64,000 nucleotides of DNA from an uncultured Victivallaceae bacterium (GTDB taxonomy: Bacteria > Verrucomicrobiota > Lentisphaeria > Victivallales > Victivallaceae). Below, piece after piece: positions 1 through 8,883 of this stretch. The translations under genes were made by a program, and so were the position numbers. Position 1 is the stretch's first letter, and each line of letters begins with the position of its first letter. Location of the stretch: assembly GCA_944392655.1 (NCBI GenBank), contig CALXXL010000003.1, positions 1 through 64,000 on the forward strand, read 5' to 3'. A model generated the notes under the pieces. It worked only from the letters and a program-made list of their open reading frames with translations. It was not told the DNA's origin and searched no databases.

Positions 1-35
1 TTATATCGCCTTTAAGCTGAAGCTATTCGGCTACA

Positions 36-60
36 TACCGGCGCAGCCGGTAGTTTTTTT
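36..60 (+). terminator. Rho-independent terminator, left edge
   Basis: A 7-bp GC-rich stem (36-42 with 46-52) and a 3-nt loop are followed directly by a run of seven T. It would end a rightward gene lying left of the window. Confidence 0.7.
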
Positions 61-80
61 GCGCTTAAGCTATATAATAA

Positions 81-116
81 AAAGCCGTGGAGTTTTTCTC
101 CACGGCTTTTTTATTT
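81..116. terminator. Symmetric (bidirectional) terminator hairpin
   Basis: A 12-bp perfect stem (81-92 with 98-109) with a five-T loop has T-rich tails on both strands, so it can stop transcription from either side. Confidence 0.75.
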
Positions 117-200
117 TATACTGTATCAATGTAAAACCAACTGCCAGTTTCCGTGTAAAAAGCAAAATATTCTGTCAGCAAATTTACTCCAGTTCTTCCA

Positions 201-235
201 AAAACAAAAAAGCTGCCCGATAATCCTGGACAGCT
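201..235 (-). terminator. Leftward terminator, distal copy
   Basis: Read on the minus strand, an 8-bp stem with one G-T pair (211-218 with 228-235) is followed by an interrupted T run (complement of 201-210). It acts as a second stop behind the hairpin at 243-282. Confidence 0.55.
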
Positions 236-242
236 ATGAGTC

Positions 243-282
243 AAAACAAAAAAACCGCCAATACAATAAAAATATTGTGCGG
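243..282 (-). terminator. Leftward terminator after tRNA-Arg
   Basis: The minus strand shows an inner stem (263-268 with 273-278) and an outer 4-bp GC stem (255-258 with 279-282), then a T-rich tail (complement of 243-254). It lies about 25 nt beyond the tRNA-Arg 3' end. Confidence 0.55.
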
Positions 283-305
283 CAGTACATCTAACGGTGA
301 AAAGT

Positions 306-382
306 GGTACGCCCGAAGGGACTCGAACCCCAAACCTTCTGGTCCGTAGCCAGACGCTCTATCCAATTGAGCTACGGGCGCA
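306..382 (-). tRNA. tRNA-Arg (anticodon ACG)
   Basis: The minus strand folds as a cloverleaf. The 7-bp acceptor stem starts GCGCCCG, the D arm has AGCTCAATTGG, the anticodon stem closes a CTACGGA loop giving anticodon ACG (CGN Arg codons after A34-to-I deamination), and the T arm has GGTTCGAGTCC. The 3' CCA is encoded (306-308). Acceptor pair 1-72 is G-U. Confidence 0.95.
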
Positions 383-498
383 CATCATCGCTTGCAATGC
401 TTTTAATTTATACTGTAATTAATAAAAATCAAACTATCAAGCGTAAAAAAAACGATTTTTTATCGGGGAAATGAATATATTCGCCAGGGAATGCTCCT

Positions 499-1146
499 TT
501 AAGCCCCCAATAGACCTTTCAAATACGTCTCCAGATCAGCGACACGCTCAAAAGCTCTCCCCGGATTCAATTGAAGCAACATTTTTACATCCACACAATC
601 AGCCCATGCAGCAGAGAGACATACCACGCCGGCCTTACAACATGCCTCAAAATCCGATACAGCATCGCCTATGTATATAAACTCTTCGGGGCTGATCTGA
701 TATTTATCCAACAATGCTGGAATAGATTCAGCTTTATTAATATGATCCTCCGCCCCCGGCATAATATCGTCAAAATAGCCGTCCAAGCCAAGTTTGGCTA
801 AAGTTATTTCACAACCATGTGCGCCTTTGCCAGTCACCAACGCTACTTTTACTGGTTTAGTCTTCAGATAATTTAAAATATCTCTGATCCCTGGAAACGG
901 CTCTGAGCATTGAGTATGCAATTCACTGTAATTATGATAAAACGCGGTAATAGCGGCATCATAATCCTCCGGCTCTACCACCGCTTTGATCATACCTATC
1001 TCATTAATACCAAAACGCCCGACAATCTCTTCCTCGCTGAGAGTTCTACCGGCAAACGGCTCAACTGCACGCCTGAACGCTTCCACACACATGGACATGG
1101 AATCGCATATGGTGCTATCCATATCCCAAGCAACCATTTTTATCAT
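499..1146 (-). CDS. HAD-family hydrolase (phosphoglycolate phosphatase-like)
   Basis: Predicted cytoplasmic phosphatase of the haloacid dehalogenase superfamily, about 215 aa. Motif I is WDMDST with nucleophile D8 and acid D10. The cap region follows, then motif II (ALVTGKG), a motif III Lys and motif IV (YIGDAVSDFEA) with the metal-binding Asp residues. I start at the ATG at 1146 because AAGGGA lies a few bases upstream; an in-frame GTG at 1167 would add seven residues and lies just past the upstream nitroreductase stop. The Gph/PgmB-like subfamily is likely, but the substrate (phosphoglycolate, sugar phosphate or nucleotide) cannot be told from sequence. It is the last gene of the leftward ptsH operon. 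Confidence 0.85.
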   Translation of the reverse strand: MIKMVAWDMDSTICDSMSMCVEAFRRAVEPFAGRTLSEEEIVGRFGINEIGMIKAVVEPEDYDAAITAFYHNYSELHTQCSEPFPGIRDILNYLKTKPVKVALVTGKGAHGCEITLAKLGLDGYFDDIMPGAEDHINKAESIPALLDKYQISPEEFIYIGDAVSDFEACCKAGVVCLSAAWADCVDVKMLLQLNPGRAFERVADLETYLKGLLGA

Positions 1147-1171
1147 CGTTTGTCCCTTCGCCGACACCCAG

Positions 1172-1696
1172 TCACTTTACATATATGCAGTAATCAGCTT
1201 TGCGCGGCTTTGGTTCAGGTGCAGGAACAGCCGGATATCCGATCGCCAATGCAGAGATGCCTCTCATAGAGTCAGCCATACCCCATTTCCGCATTAATGC
1301 CCGCCCTTGGGCGCTGTCAAACATCTGCCGTTCACGATTAATCCAGCAGCTTCCGAGTCCGACAGAATGAGCAGCAATCATCATATTACATGTAACGCAA
1401 CAGCCATCTTCAATCCAGGTTGCGGCATTACTGTCAGCAAAGACCAATAGAATTAATGGTGCATTATAGTAGGGATCGCCATCAAATCCCATAATTGCGG
1501 CATTCATCTGCCGCAGTTCAGCAATAGTTTCCGGATTACTGACCGCCACGATCTGTGCCGATTGTTTGCCATGTCCGCTGGCAGCATATGTGCCGGCTTC
1601 AGTTATAGCCTTAACCAGTTCTTCCGGAACCGGGGTATCTTTAAATCCGCGGATACTGCGTCTGGATTTGAGACATTTCAAAATTTCATTTTCCAT
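1172..1696 (-). CDS. Nitroreductase-family FMN oxidoreductase
   Basis: A 174-aa NAD(P)H-dependent flavin reductase-like protein. The N-terminal SRRSIRGF is the usual FMN phosphate-binding motif of the family, the middle holds the dimer helix (CCVTCNMMIAAHSVGLGSCWI), and the C-terminus contains an ALAIGYP motif. The length matches short single-domain nitroreductases of anaerobes. It sits between ptsI and the HAD gene in one leftward operon, about 60 nt after ptsI. The natural substrate is unknown; members reduce nitroaromatics, quinones or flavins. No strong ribosome site is seen before the ATG. Confidence 0.85.
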   Translation of the reverse strand: MENEILKCLKSRRSIRGFKDTPVPEELVKAITEAGTYAASGHGKQSAQIVAVSNPETIAELRQMNAAIMGFDGDPYYNAPLILLVFADSNAATWIEDGCCVTCNMMIAAHSVGLGSCWINRERQMFDSAQGRALMRKWGMADSMRGISALAIGYPAVPAPEPKPRKADYCIYVK

Positions 1697-1755
1697 AATA
1701 TTATTCCACTATCGTTAGGACTCACAATTCAAGGATAAAGGCGAAACTTCATGAA

Positions 1756-3573
1756 TCAGCCATCGTTACCGTCTTCCACCAAAGCGACCACCTCAGGAGC
1801 CACCTTTGCCAGTACATTGCCGGCAATTTTCATAACCTCTGCGGCGGTTGAACACTGCAAAGCCATCTGCCCGGCCTGCTCCGCCTCGAACATCGTCATT
1901 TGCCGGATAACCCGGCGTACAGCTCCTATATTGGCAGGAACCATGGAAAGTTCATGAACTCCGAGCCCGGCAAACAATATCGCAAGCCGTGGATCAGCTG
2001 CCGCCTGCCCGCATACACTGACATATATATTATGTCTTCTCGCCACCGAAACGCAACTGTTTATCAACTTAAGTACAACAGGATGTCCCGGCTGATAAAG
2101 ATATGCCACCCGCTCATTTCCCCGGTCAATTGCCATGGTATATTGAATAAGATCGTTGGTTCCTATACTGAAAAAGTCGACATGGTGTGCCAATTTCTCC
2201 GCCATCAATGCAGCGGCAGGAGTTTCAACCATTGCTCCTAATTCAAGGTGCTGAACAAAATCTTTACGCTCGCGTTTCAATTCAAGCTGTAGCTCCTGAA
2301 TAATCTGCTTAACCTCCACCACCTCTTCAATACATGACACCATAGGAATCATCACCCGGAGGTTTCCGTAGACTCCGGCCCGCAGAAGTGCACGCAACTG
2401 GGTGCGCAAAAGATCCTGTCTTTCCCGCAAGCTCAGTCTTATTCCTCGCAATCCCAGAAACGGATTATCTTCAGCATAACGTCTAAGCTGGTTATTCAAC
2501 TTATCGCCGCCAACATCCAGAGTGCGCACAATCAGAGGCTCGTCACCAAGTTCTTTGAGAATAGAACGGTAAGTATTCAGCTGCGACTCTTCATCTGGTG
2601 GTGTGGAACTGGTAAGGAACATATATTCCGAGCGGAAAAGTCCGACCCCGCATGAACCGAATTTTTTAACCTGCGGTAAATCATCAAGAGACTCAATATT
2701 ACTGGAGAGCTGAACCATAAAGCCATCAAGTGTTTCCGGACGGAGTTTTGCCTCTTGAGTCAATGAAGAGAGGAAGCGGTTCATATCGTCAGCTTTACGG
2801 GCGTACTGTTCTTTAGAGGCAGCAGAAGGATTGATGATCAGAAATCCGGAAAAACCGTCGATTATCACCTCATCCCCATTATCCACCATATCGGCGACCC
2901 CTTCGCCAAGGCCAACCAGCGCCGGCAATTGCATTGATCTTGCAAGCACAGCTGAATGAGAGGTCTTACTACCGCTTTCCGTAGCAAATCCGAGCACCAT
3001 TCCCCTATCCAGTGCGGCCGTATCGGATGGAGTGAGATCGTGAGCGATAACAATATACGGTTCATCACTCTTCTTGGTACCGTTTTCATCTTTCGGCAGA
3101 TTCTGTAAATTACGCAAAACTCTTGCGCCGACATCGCGGATATCCGCCGCCCTCTCCTGAATATAGGCATCCGGCATTGCGGCAATAGCGGCGGCATAGC
3201 GGTTTATCACCGTATAGTAGCTGAAATCAGCAGCCAATAGAGAATCTTCTATCATCTGCATGACCTCGTCATACAGCATCCGATCCTCAACAATCATCAA
3301 ATGAGCGTCAAAAATTTCAGCATCTTTGCTGTTCAGTTCGCTAGAAATTTTATTGCGCAGCTTCAGGAGTTCATCTCTGGTGCGATCCAGCGCCAATGTA
3401 AAACGCCCCTGCTCTTCTTTAATTTCTTCCGGAGTTATTGTCCGTCGTTCAGGAGATTCAACATTCAACGCAGAGGAAGAGAGCTTATATACTTTCCCAA
3501 TAGCGATACCCGGTGCAGCTGCGATACCTTTCAGCTGCTGTTCTCTGCTCTTTTCCCCTCCGCGTCCGGACAT
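1756..3573 (-). CDS. ptsI: Phosphoenolpyruvate-protein phosphotransferase (PTS enzyme I)
   Basis: Enzyme I takes phosphate from PEP and passes it to HPr; it is cytoplasmic. The 605 aa are slightly longer than the usual 570-580 because of an N-terminal extension. The phospho-His is H206 in KTSHSAVLAR, the PEP-binding barrel follows (GLFRSEYMFL near 311, GAMVETPAA near 446, FFSIGTNDLIQYTMA near 467), and the catalytic acid Cys is C521 in VSVCGQAAADP. All key residues are present. It starts 8 nt after the ptsH stop, and its GAGGAG ribosome site is made by the last codons of ptsH. No sugar-specific EII gene is in the window, so a regulatory PTS is possible. Confidence 0.97.
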   Translation of the reverse strand: MSGRGGEKSREQQLKGIAAAPGIAIGKVYKLSSSALNVESPERRTITPEEIKEEQGRFTLALDRTRDELLKLRNKISSELNSKDAEIFDAHLMIVEDRMLYDEVMQMIEDSLLAADFSYYTVINRYAAAIAAMPDAYIQERAADIRDVGARVLRNLQNLPKDENGTKKSDEPYIVIAHDLTPSDTAALDRGMVLGFATESGSKTSHSAVLARSMQLPALVGLGEGVADMVDNGDEVIIDGFSGFLIINPSAASKEQYARKADDMNRFLSSLTQEAKLRPETLDGFMVQLSSNIESLDDLPQVKKFGSCGVGLFRSEYMFLTSSTPPDEESQLNTYRSILKELGDEPLIVRTLDVGGDKLNNQLRRYAEDNPFLGLRGIRLSLRERQDLLRTQLRALLRAGVYGNLRVMIPMVSCIEEVVEVKQIIQELQLELKRERKDFVQHLELGAMVETPAAALMAEKLAHHVDFFSIGTNDLIQYTMAIDRGNERVAYLYQPGHPVVLKLINSCVSVARRHNIYVSVCGQAAADPRLAILFAGLGVHELSMVPANIGAVRRVIRQMTMFEAEQAGQMALQCSTAAEVMKIAGNVLAKVAPEVVALVEDGNDG

Positions 3574-3581
3574 TTTGCAGG

Positions 3582-3863
3582 TTACTCCTCGCCGAATTTG
3601 GTATTAAAGAGCTCCACTACTGCGTTTACAGCAGCCTCCGCATCATCACCTTCGCCGCGAATAATAAGTTTTCTCCCTTTAGCTGCGGCCAGCATAAGAA
3701 TGCTCATCATGCTGGAAAGGTCGGCTTTATCGCCATCGCTTAGAATAAAAAGGCGGCAGGAAAACTCCTTGGCCTTTTTAGCCAGGATTGACGCCGGTCT
3801 GGCATGAATTCCCAACTCGTTTAAAACCTCTGCTTCCCGCTCAACCACGAATGTTTCCGCCAT
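3582..3863 (-). CDS. ptsH: Phosphocarrier protein HPr
   Basis: HPr relays phosphate from enzyme I. I start at the internal ATG (3863), giving a 93-aa protein, since the longer reading frame adds 20 residues with no homology and GGAG lies about 10 nt upstream of 3863. The active His is H20 in GIHARPAS. A Ser sits 31 residues later (S51, in LSSMMSI), as for the regulatory Ser46 of classical HPr, so kinase control is possible. No classical hprK is in the window; the HPrK-like gene at 62781 belongs to another context. First gene of the leftward operon. Confidence 0.95.
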   Translation of the reverse strand: MAETFVVEREAEVLNELGIHARPASILAKKAKEFSCRLFILSDGDKADLSSMMSILMLAAAKGRKLIIRGEGDDAEAAVNAVVELFNTKFGEE

Positions 3864-3933
3864 CAGAATCCGCTCTCCAGCTGCTATAAACACTTTTCTA
3901 TTTACACAAAAATGCCGATACAACGATAGTTAT

Positions 3934-3961
3934 AATATAGTTGTTTTTTTATTTTTTTCAA
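3934..3961 (-). promoter_or_regulatory. Candidate sigma70 promoter for ptsH
   Basis: On the minus strand, TTGAAA (3961-3956) and TATATT (3939-3934) are separated by 16 nt within a strongly A-tracted region. A second TTGACA lies further upstream. The divergent metY gene starts 120-150 nt away. Confidence 0.45.
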
Positions 3962-4085
3962 CCTGTAAAAAAAATGTCAATCGTTATTATTATTCATAAA
4001 AGAGTTTTTTTGCATTAGGCAACACGTAAAAACAGGGGTATATTAGTAAAAAAACTGCAATCCTGTAAATCATGGAGGGAAAATT

Positions 4086-5360
4086 ATGTCTGATTCCTGG
4101 AAAATCGAAACAAAAACCGTGCAGTGCGGATACAATCCGGCCAATGGCGAACCGCGTGTAACCCCGATATGCCAAAGTACAACCTACAAATACGACAACG
4201 CGCAAAGCGTAGCGGACTGGTTTGACCTCAAGGCACCCGGTCATATTTACACACGGCTTACCAATCCGACAGTTTCAGTCTTTGAGGCAAAAATGGCTAA
4301 ACTGGAAAAAGGCGTGGCTGCAATCGCCACCAGTTCAGGGCAGACGGCTAATATGCTGGCGATATTGAATGTAGCGCCGTCCGGCTCACATGTTGTTGCA
4401 TCAAGCGCTCTTTACGGTGGAACGTTCAATCTTTTCAAACACACCATGAAACAGATGAACATTGACTTCACTTTTGTCCGTCCGGATGCTCCGATTGAAG
4501 AGATCGCCGCGGCAGTCCGTCCGAATACCAAAGCAATCTTTGGCGAAACGCTGGCCAACCCGGTGCTTTCGGTACTGGATTTTGACAAATTTTCCGCGGT
4601 GGCGAAAAAGAACGGTATTCCGTTTATTGTAGATAACACTTTCCCGACGCCGTACCTATGCAACCCGTTTGACTTCGGCGTTGACATTGTAACTCATTCG
4701 TCTACAAAATATATCGACGGTCATGCAACCAGCGTTGGCGGAGTAATTGTGGAAAAAGGAGGCTTTGATTGGTCGAACGGTAAATTCCCGATGTTCACAG
4801 AACCGGATGAAAGTTATCATGGATTGGTATACACCAAACAGTTTGCCAGTCATCCATACATAGCCCGTCTCTTGGCGGTCTGGATTCGCGATCTTGGCAC
4901 GCCAATGGCTCCATTCAATGCGTTTCTCTCCAATATGGGTTTGGAAACACTGCACCTGCGCATGGAACGTCATTCATCCAATGCGCTTAAATTGGCTGAA
5001 TATCTGAAAAATCACCCGAAAGTCAGCTGGGTAAATTATCCTTTCCTGCCGGACTCTCCGGAATATGAACGGGCCAAGAAATATCTGCGCGGCGGTTCCG
5101 GTGTGCTCTCGTTCGGAATCAAAGGAGGAGCCAAGGCCGGGGAAAAAGTTATGAATGCTTTGAAACTGGCAGCGATTGTGGTTCATGTGGCGGATGTCCG
5201 CACCTGCGTACTGCATCCGGCGAGCATGACTCACCGCCAGCTCAATGATGAAGAGCTGAAAGCGGCCGGAGTTGCGCCGGATCTGATCCGTGTTTCAGTA
5301 GGTATTGAACATATCGACGATATTATTGCCGATTTTGAACAGGCCATGGCGCAGATATGA
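4086..5360 (+). CDS. metY: O-acetylhomoserine (thiol)-lyase, Cys/Met metabolism PLP enzyme
   Basis: Catalyses sulfhydrylation of O-acetylhomoserine to homocysteine, or a close gamma-replacement reaction, with PLP in the cytoplasm. The 424 aa fit the MetY length class rather than shorter cystathionine lyases. Landmarks are TVQCGYNPANGEPRVTPI at the N-terminus, YTRLTNPT, the PLP-ring stacking region SSALYGGT, and the Schiff-base lysine K208 in THSSTKYIDGH. The C-terminus has the VGIEHIDDII segment of the family. A GGAGG ribosome site precedes the ATG. It overlaps the next gene by four bases (ATGA). No SAM riboswitch or S-box is visible in the short leader. Confidence 0.93.
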   Translation: MSDSWKIETKTVQCGYNPANGEPRVTPICQSTTYKYDNAQSVADWFDLKAPGHIYTRLTNPTVSVFEAKMAKLEKGVAAIATSSGQTANMLAILNVAPSGSHVVASSALYGGTFNLFKHTMKQMNIDFTFVRPDAPIEEIAAAVRPNTKAIFGETLANPVLSVLDFDKFSAVAKKNGIPFIVDNTFPTPYLCNPFDFGVDIVTHSSTKYIDGHATSVGGVIVEKGGFDWSNGKFPMFTEPDESYHGLVYTKQFASHPYIARLLAVWIRDLGTPMAPFNAFLSNMGLETLHLRMERHSSNALKLAEYLKNHPKVSWVNYPFLPDSPEYERAKKYLRGGSGVLSFGIKGGAKAGEKVMNALKLAAIVVHVADVRTCVLHPASMTHRQLNDEELKAAGVAPDLIRVSVGIEHIDDIIADFEQAMAQI

Positions 5361-6472
5361 GTAAACCGTCAATAGCTTCATCCGACCGTAATATGGCAAC
5401 CGGAGCCATATCGGATAACGGATTAAAATATTATAATATTGCCGAACCGCCATTTAAAGTAGCGGGGTTGCCGTTTTTCTATATTGATGGAGTTTTCCGC
5501 CGGCTTCCGGCCAATCCGGTTCCGGCGGCGCCTAATGAAGGGGTGGAGCATCTCTCCTGGCATACGGCCGGAGCGCAGTTGCGTTTCCGCAGTAACAGCT
5601 CCCGGGTTACGGTAAAAGTTGAGTCGAGATTCGACGAACTTATGGATCACATGCCGCAAACCGGTATATGCGGTTGTGATCTGTACTATGCCCTGCCCGG
5701 TGAACCGCTGCGTTTTTGGGGTGTAAGCCGGTATGGAGTTGGAGAACTGAAGTACGAGACGGAGTTGTTCAACTGCATGAATACCGCCCCTGTTATGCGG
5801 GAATTTGTGATTCATTTTCCGCTTTACAACGGAGTAAAATCATTTGAGGTCGGATTGGATGAAAATGCGGAGATAGAGCCACCTTCAGCCTGGAGCAAAA
5901 CCGGTGCGATTATCTGGTACGGCACCAGTATTCAACAGGGTGGTTGTGCCAACCGTCCCGGTATGGCCTCCACCAATATATTGAGCAGGAAGCTCAATAT
6001 GGAGATAGTAAATCTTGGTTTTTCAGGTTCCGGGAAAGGAGAAAAAGAGATTGCCGAACTGATGTGCCAGATTCCTGATCCGGCAATGTTCATATTGGAT
6101 TACGAAGCCAATGCCATGACGTTGGAAAATCTCTCCGCCACCCTTCCGGTACTGATTGATATTCTGAGGGAAAAATATCCGGATTTGCCTATAGTGGTAA
6201 TAAGCCGGATAAAATTCTCTCATGATCAGCTTGCTGACCTGGAACACGATACCAGTCGCAACTCCCGTTTGGGCGGAGCGGAAATTCAGCGTAAAGAGGT
6301 TGAACGCCGCCGGCAAAATGGTGATGCCAACATCTACTTTATCGATGGTGGCACGCTCCTGGGAGAAGATTACGAAGAGTGTACAGTTGACGGCATACAT
6401 CCAACCGATCTCGGGTTTTACCGGATTGCGGAAAACCTGGAAGCGCCGTTGAAGAAAATTCTCGGATTATAA
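5357..6472 (+). CDS. SGNH/GDSL-family hydrolase with N-terminal GxDLY-type domain
   Basis: A predicted esterase or deacetylase of 371 aa with no signal peptide. The N-terminal beta-sandwich region contains GCDLYY (the GxDLY motif common before this subfamily). The hydrolase domain begins near residue 185 with YGTSIQQG (nucleophile S191), then NLGFSGSG, YEAN (block III Asn) and DGIHPTDLGF (D345 and H348). The complete Ser-Asp-His set argues for an active enzyme. Related proteins in gut bacteria remove acyl groups from carbohydrates. Translational coupling to metY through the ATGA overlap is odd, because a role in methionine synthesis is not obvious. Confidence 0.85.
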   Translation: MSKPSIASSDRNMATGAISDNGLKYYNIAEPPFKVAGLPFFYIDGVFRRLPANPVPAAPNEGVEHLSWHTAGAQLRFRSNSSRVTVKVESRFDELMDHMPQTGICGCDLYYALPGEPLRFWGVSRYGVGELKYETELFNCMNTAPVMREFVIHFPLYNGVKSFEVGLDENAEIEPPSAWSKTGAIIWYGTSIQQGGCANRPGMASTNILSRKLNMEIVNLGFSGSGKGEKEIAELMCQIPDPAMFILDYEANAMTLENLSATLPVLIDILREKYPDLPIVVISRIKFSHDQLADLEHDTSRNSRLGGAEIQRKEVERRRQNGDANIYFIDGGTLLGEDYEECTVDGIHPTDLGFYRIAENLEAPLKKILGL

Positions 6473-6483
6473 AATTATAAATA

Positions 6484-6756
6484 TCATCGACGCGGTGTAT
6501 CTGGCGGAGTATCTCCCGAATCGGAGAACTCCCGCCATTCACTGCTCTCTCCATCATCTTTTACCAGGACTTCAATCCGTTTTTCCAGCGAATCGAGTTT
6601 TTTCCGGCAGTATTGACTTAAAGCGTTGCCGCGTTCAAAACGATTGATCAACTCTTCCAGCGGTAAATTGCCGCTTTCCATCTCTTTCAATAAAGTTTCC
6701 AACTCCTGCAGCGCCGCCTCAAATGTGGTTTCCGGGGCAATTTCTATTTTGGCCAT
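6484..6756 (-). CDS. xseB: Exodeoxyribonuclease VII small subunit
   Basis: The small helical subunit that binds XseA to form the single-strand exonuclease Exo VII. The core ETTFEAALQELETLLKEMES followed by LPLEELINRFERG is diagnostic. I start at the ATG at 6756 (90 aa) because the in-frame ATG further upstream lies inside the GAGGAG ribosome site. The acidic, proline-rich tail after residue 70 is unremarkable. It is 29 nt downstream of the antiporter gene and far from xseA (46822), so the two subunits are expressed from separate operons. Confidence 0.93.
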   Translation of the reverse strand: MAKIEIAPETTFEAALQELETLLKEMESGNLPLEELINRFERGNALSQYCRKKLDSLEKRIEVLVKDDGESSEWREFSDSGDTPPDTPRR

Positions 6757-6785
6757 AATATAACAACTCCTCATTCAGCAGATAT

Positions 6786-8150
6786 TTACAAATATTCATC
6801 ATTTTCCGGTGGCGGCAGAGTAAAATTCCTGTCATCCAACGGTTCGAACGGAGTTTTAATCCGTTCGATAATCAATCTCACCAGTGTTGGTATTGGTAAA
6901 GTTGTAACGATGGAAAGAATAATGACAGCATTAAAGAAATTGGCATCCAGCATTCCCAGCTCTTTCCCAATTGATGCCGCTGCCAGAGTAGCTGAAAGTT
7001 GCGGTACAGTCATAAGGCCGGCGCAGAAAGCCTGACTTCCCGGATATTTGCAAATCCGCAAAGCAGAATATCCGGATATAATCTTACTGCCGATCAAACC
7101 GAGAACAGTAAGTACAATAATCGTCATATTACCGGCAAAATTATCTGCGGCAAAGAGAATGCTGAAATCGGTCTCCATCCCGATTGATACAAACAGAAAC
7201 GGGATTAAAAAACCATATCCTATGCCTTCAAATTTATGAAAAAGCATAATTCGCTCACGCCGCTGAATAAATGGTGCAAGCGAAAGTCCTGCGACGAATG
7301 CGCCAACCACCAGATTGATTCCCAGCACCTCTCCGGCCAATACTGTTCCAGCGATAATCATCAGCAAAGTAGTCACGAGTCCGTCTTCAGAGTCTCCGAC
7401 CAGCCGGGTGAAAAAGCGTGCCAGTCGCGGCACCAGAAGCCATGCGCCGATAAGATACAATATAACCACGATCAAAAAACCAAGCATAAAATTATTGCCG
7501 AAAACCCCCGGATACGAATCAAACACAGAGAGAGTTCTTTGGCTCAGTTCAACGCCGTCGCCCAGATTCTGACGGTGCATCTGCACCGCTACAGCAAGCA
7601 GAATAATACTGGCGATATCGGTAATAACGGTAGAGATAAGTACTGCGGCGCCAAATTTGGTCTTCCCCAATTTCAGTTCACGAATCACAGGGAATACAAT
7701 CCCTACTGAATGTGATGCAAACAGAGAAGCATAAAGAAGTTTTCCCGGCAGATCATCCGGCCGGAAATAGTAATAGACAAAATATCCGGTCATTGCCGGA
7801 ATAATAAAAGTCATGACACTGAGCATTGCAGTCGGCAGTTTTACTGAACCTAAAGATTTGAAATCTGCCTCCATACCGGCAAGAGACATCAGAAATACCA
7901 ATCCTAAAGCTCCCAGTGAGGTAATAAGGTTATTCGTATGATCTGCAATAACCGCCGGAGATGCAACACTTAGAAAGCTGAGTCCTTCAGATAATTTTCC
8001 GACTAAATCGATTCCACTGGGGCCGATCAACATCCCGACAAGCAGCAAGGCAATTACCCCCGGAATTTTCAGCCGGCGCAATAAAAGCGGAGCTATTGTC
8101 ATAGCGATCATAAACACCAGAAAAATTATCAGAAAAAGGTCATTGGTCAT
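6786..8150 (-). CDS. Kef-type cation:proton antiporter (CPA2 family)
   Basis: A 454-aa integral inner-membrane protein with about 12 hydrophobic segments along its whole length and no C-terminal RCK or TrkA-N domain. PGVIALLLVGMLIGPSGIDL near residue 30, FLMSLAGMEADF near 82 and NLVVGAFVAGLSLAP in the second half are typical of Na+/H+ or K+/H+ exchangers of the CPA2 group. The ion is not determined by sequence. First gene of a leftward pair with xseB. It has no obvious functional tie to xseB. Confidence 0.88.
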   Translation of the reverse strand: MTNDLFLIIFLVFMIAMTIAPLLLRRLKIPGVIALLLVGMLIGPSGIDLVGKLSEGLSFLSVASPAVIADHTNNLITSLGALGLVFLMSLAGMEADFKSLGSVKLPTAMLSVMTFIIPAMTGYFVYYYFRPDDLPGKLLYASLFASHSVGIVFPVIRELKLGKTKFGAAVLISTVITDIASIILLAVAVQMHRQNLGDGVELSQRTLSVFDSYPGVFGNNFMLGFLIVVILYLIGAWLLVPRLARFFTRLVGDSEDGLVTTLLMIIAGTVLAGEVLGINLVVGAFVAGLSLAPFIQRRERIMLFHKFEGIGYGFLIPFLFVSIGMETDFSILFAADNFAGNMTIIVLTVLGLIGSKIISGYSALRICKYPGSQAFCAGLMTVPQLSATLAAASIGKELGMLDANFFNAVIILSIVTTLPIPTLVRLIIERIKTPFEPLDDRNFTLPPPENDEYL

Positions 8151-8263
8151 TGCCCACCTGCTTCAACATATTTTATATTTTATGCAATAATATAATCCGG
8201 TGAACCTTATTACGTCAAGAATTTTCCCGTAAAAAATGTTTTTTCCTGCCCAAAACAATTGAT

Positions 8264-8293
8264 TTGACGTTAAAAAAATTATATATTTATAGT
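8264..8293 (+). promoter_or_regulatory. Candidate sigma70 promoter for the GNAT gene
   Basis: TTGACG (8264-8269) and TATAGT (8288-8293) are separated by 18 nt. The predicted start would leave a leader of about 17 nt that includes AAGGAG just before the ATG. Confidence 0.55.
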
Positions 8294-8316
8294 AAAATCA
8301 AATAAGGAGCGCAATA

Positions 8317-8826
8317 ATGAAAGGGAAAAAAATAGAGTTCAAACAAGCGGAATCAACCAAAGAACTCGCCACCATAAGAAGTCTTGCCAAGGAGATATGG
8401 CCGCCGGTATACAGTCCGATACTCTCAGAAGAGCAGCTTGATTATATGATGGAAATGATGTATTCCATGCCAGTGCTGCACCGGGAAACAGAAGAGGAAG
8501 GGATAAAATATTATATCGTCATGAAAGATAATCTTCCGATTGGATTTACCTCATTCGGCCCTTATGAAGATGGAGTAGCCAAGCTGCACAAACTCTATCT
8601 GGATGAAAAGTTCCGTGGTAATGGGTTCGGCAGGCAGATGATAGAATTCATTGCAGATAAAGCACGCGAAGAAGGATACAGCAGATTGATCTTAAATGTC
8701 AATCGTGAAAATGCGCCGAGCATTGCGGTTTATCACGCCTGCGGCTTAAAAGAGCTTGGCGAAGTTGATGCCCCCATCGGCAACGGCTTTTATATGAATG
8801 ACTACATTATGGGAATGGATCTGTAA
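8317..8826 (+). CDS. GNAT-family N-acetyltransferase
   Basis: A 169-aa acetyl-CoA-dependent acyltransferase, single GNAT domain, cytoplasmic. Motif A appears as LYLDEKFRGNGFGRQMIEFI (acetyl-CoA pyrophosphate loop RGNGFG), followed by LILNVNRENAPSIAVYHACGL (motif B, including the conserved Asn and Tyr). The start is supported by AAGGAG about 9 nt upstream. The substrate is unknown. It is monocistronic, between its own promoter and a shared terminator. Confidence 0.88.
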   Translation: MKGKKIEFKQAESTKELATIRSLAKEIWPPVYSPILSEEQLDYMMEMMYSMPVLHRETEEEGIKYYIVMKDNLPIGFTSFGPYEDGVAKLHKLYLDEKFRGNGFGRQMIEFIADKAREEGYSRLILNVNRENAPSIAVYHACGLKELGEVDAPIGNGFYMNDYIMGMDL

Positions 8827-8842
8827 TAATTAAAGATACACA

Positions 8843-8876
8843 AAAAGAGCGCCGGGATTTTCCGGCGCTCTTTTTA
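8843..8876. terminator. Bidirectional terminator between GNAT and GH20 genes
   Basis: A 9-bp GC-rich perfect stem (8847-8855 with 8862-8870) is flanked by A and T runs, so it serves both converging genes. Confidence 0.85.
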
Positions 8877-8883
8877 TATTTAT

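Larger units (their letters stand above)
1..305. other. Gene-free left edge with four terminators
   Basis: No convincing coding sequence lies before tRNA-Arg. The stretch holds a rightward terminator (36-60), a symmetric hairpin (81-116) and two leftward hairpins (201-235 and 243-282). This suggests a rightward unit ending off the left edge that meets the leftward tRNA transcript. The rest is AT-rich with no recognisable motif. Confidence 0.6.

Noticed and set aside
3990-4085. SAM riboswitch or T-box before metY
   Set aside because: The leader is too short and lacks the conserved junctions.
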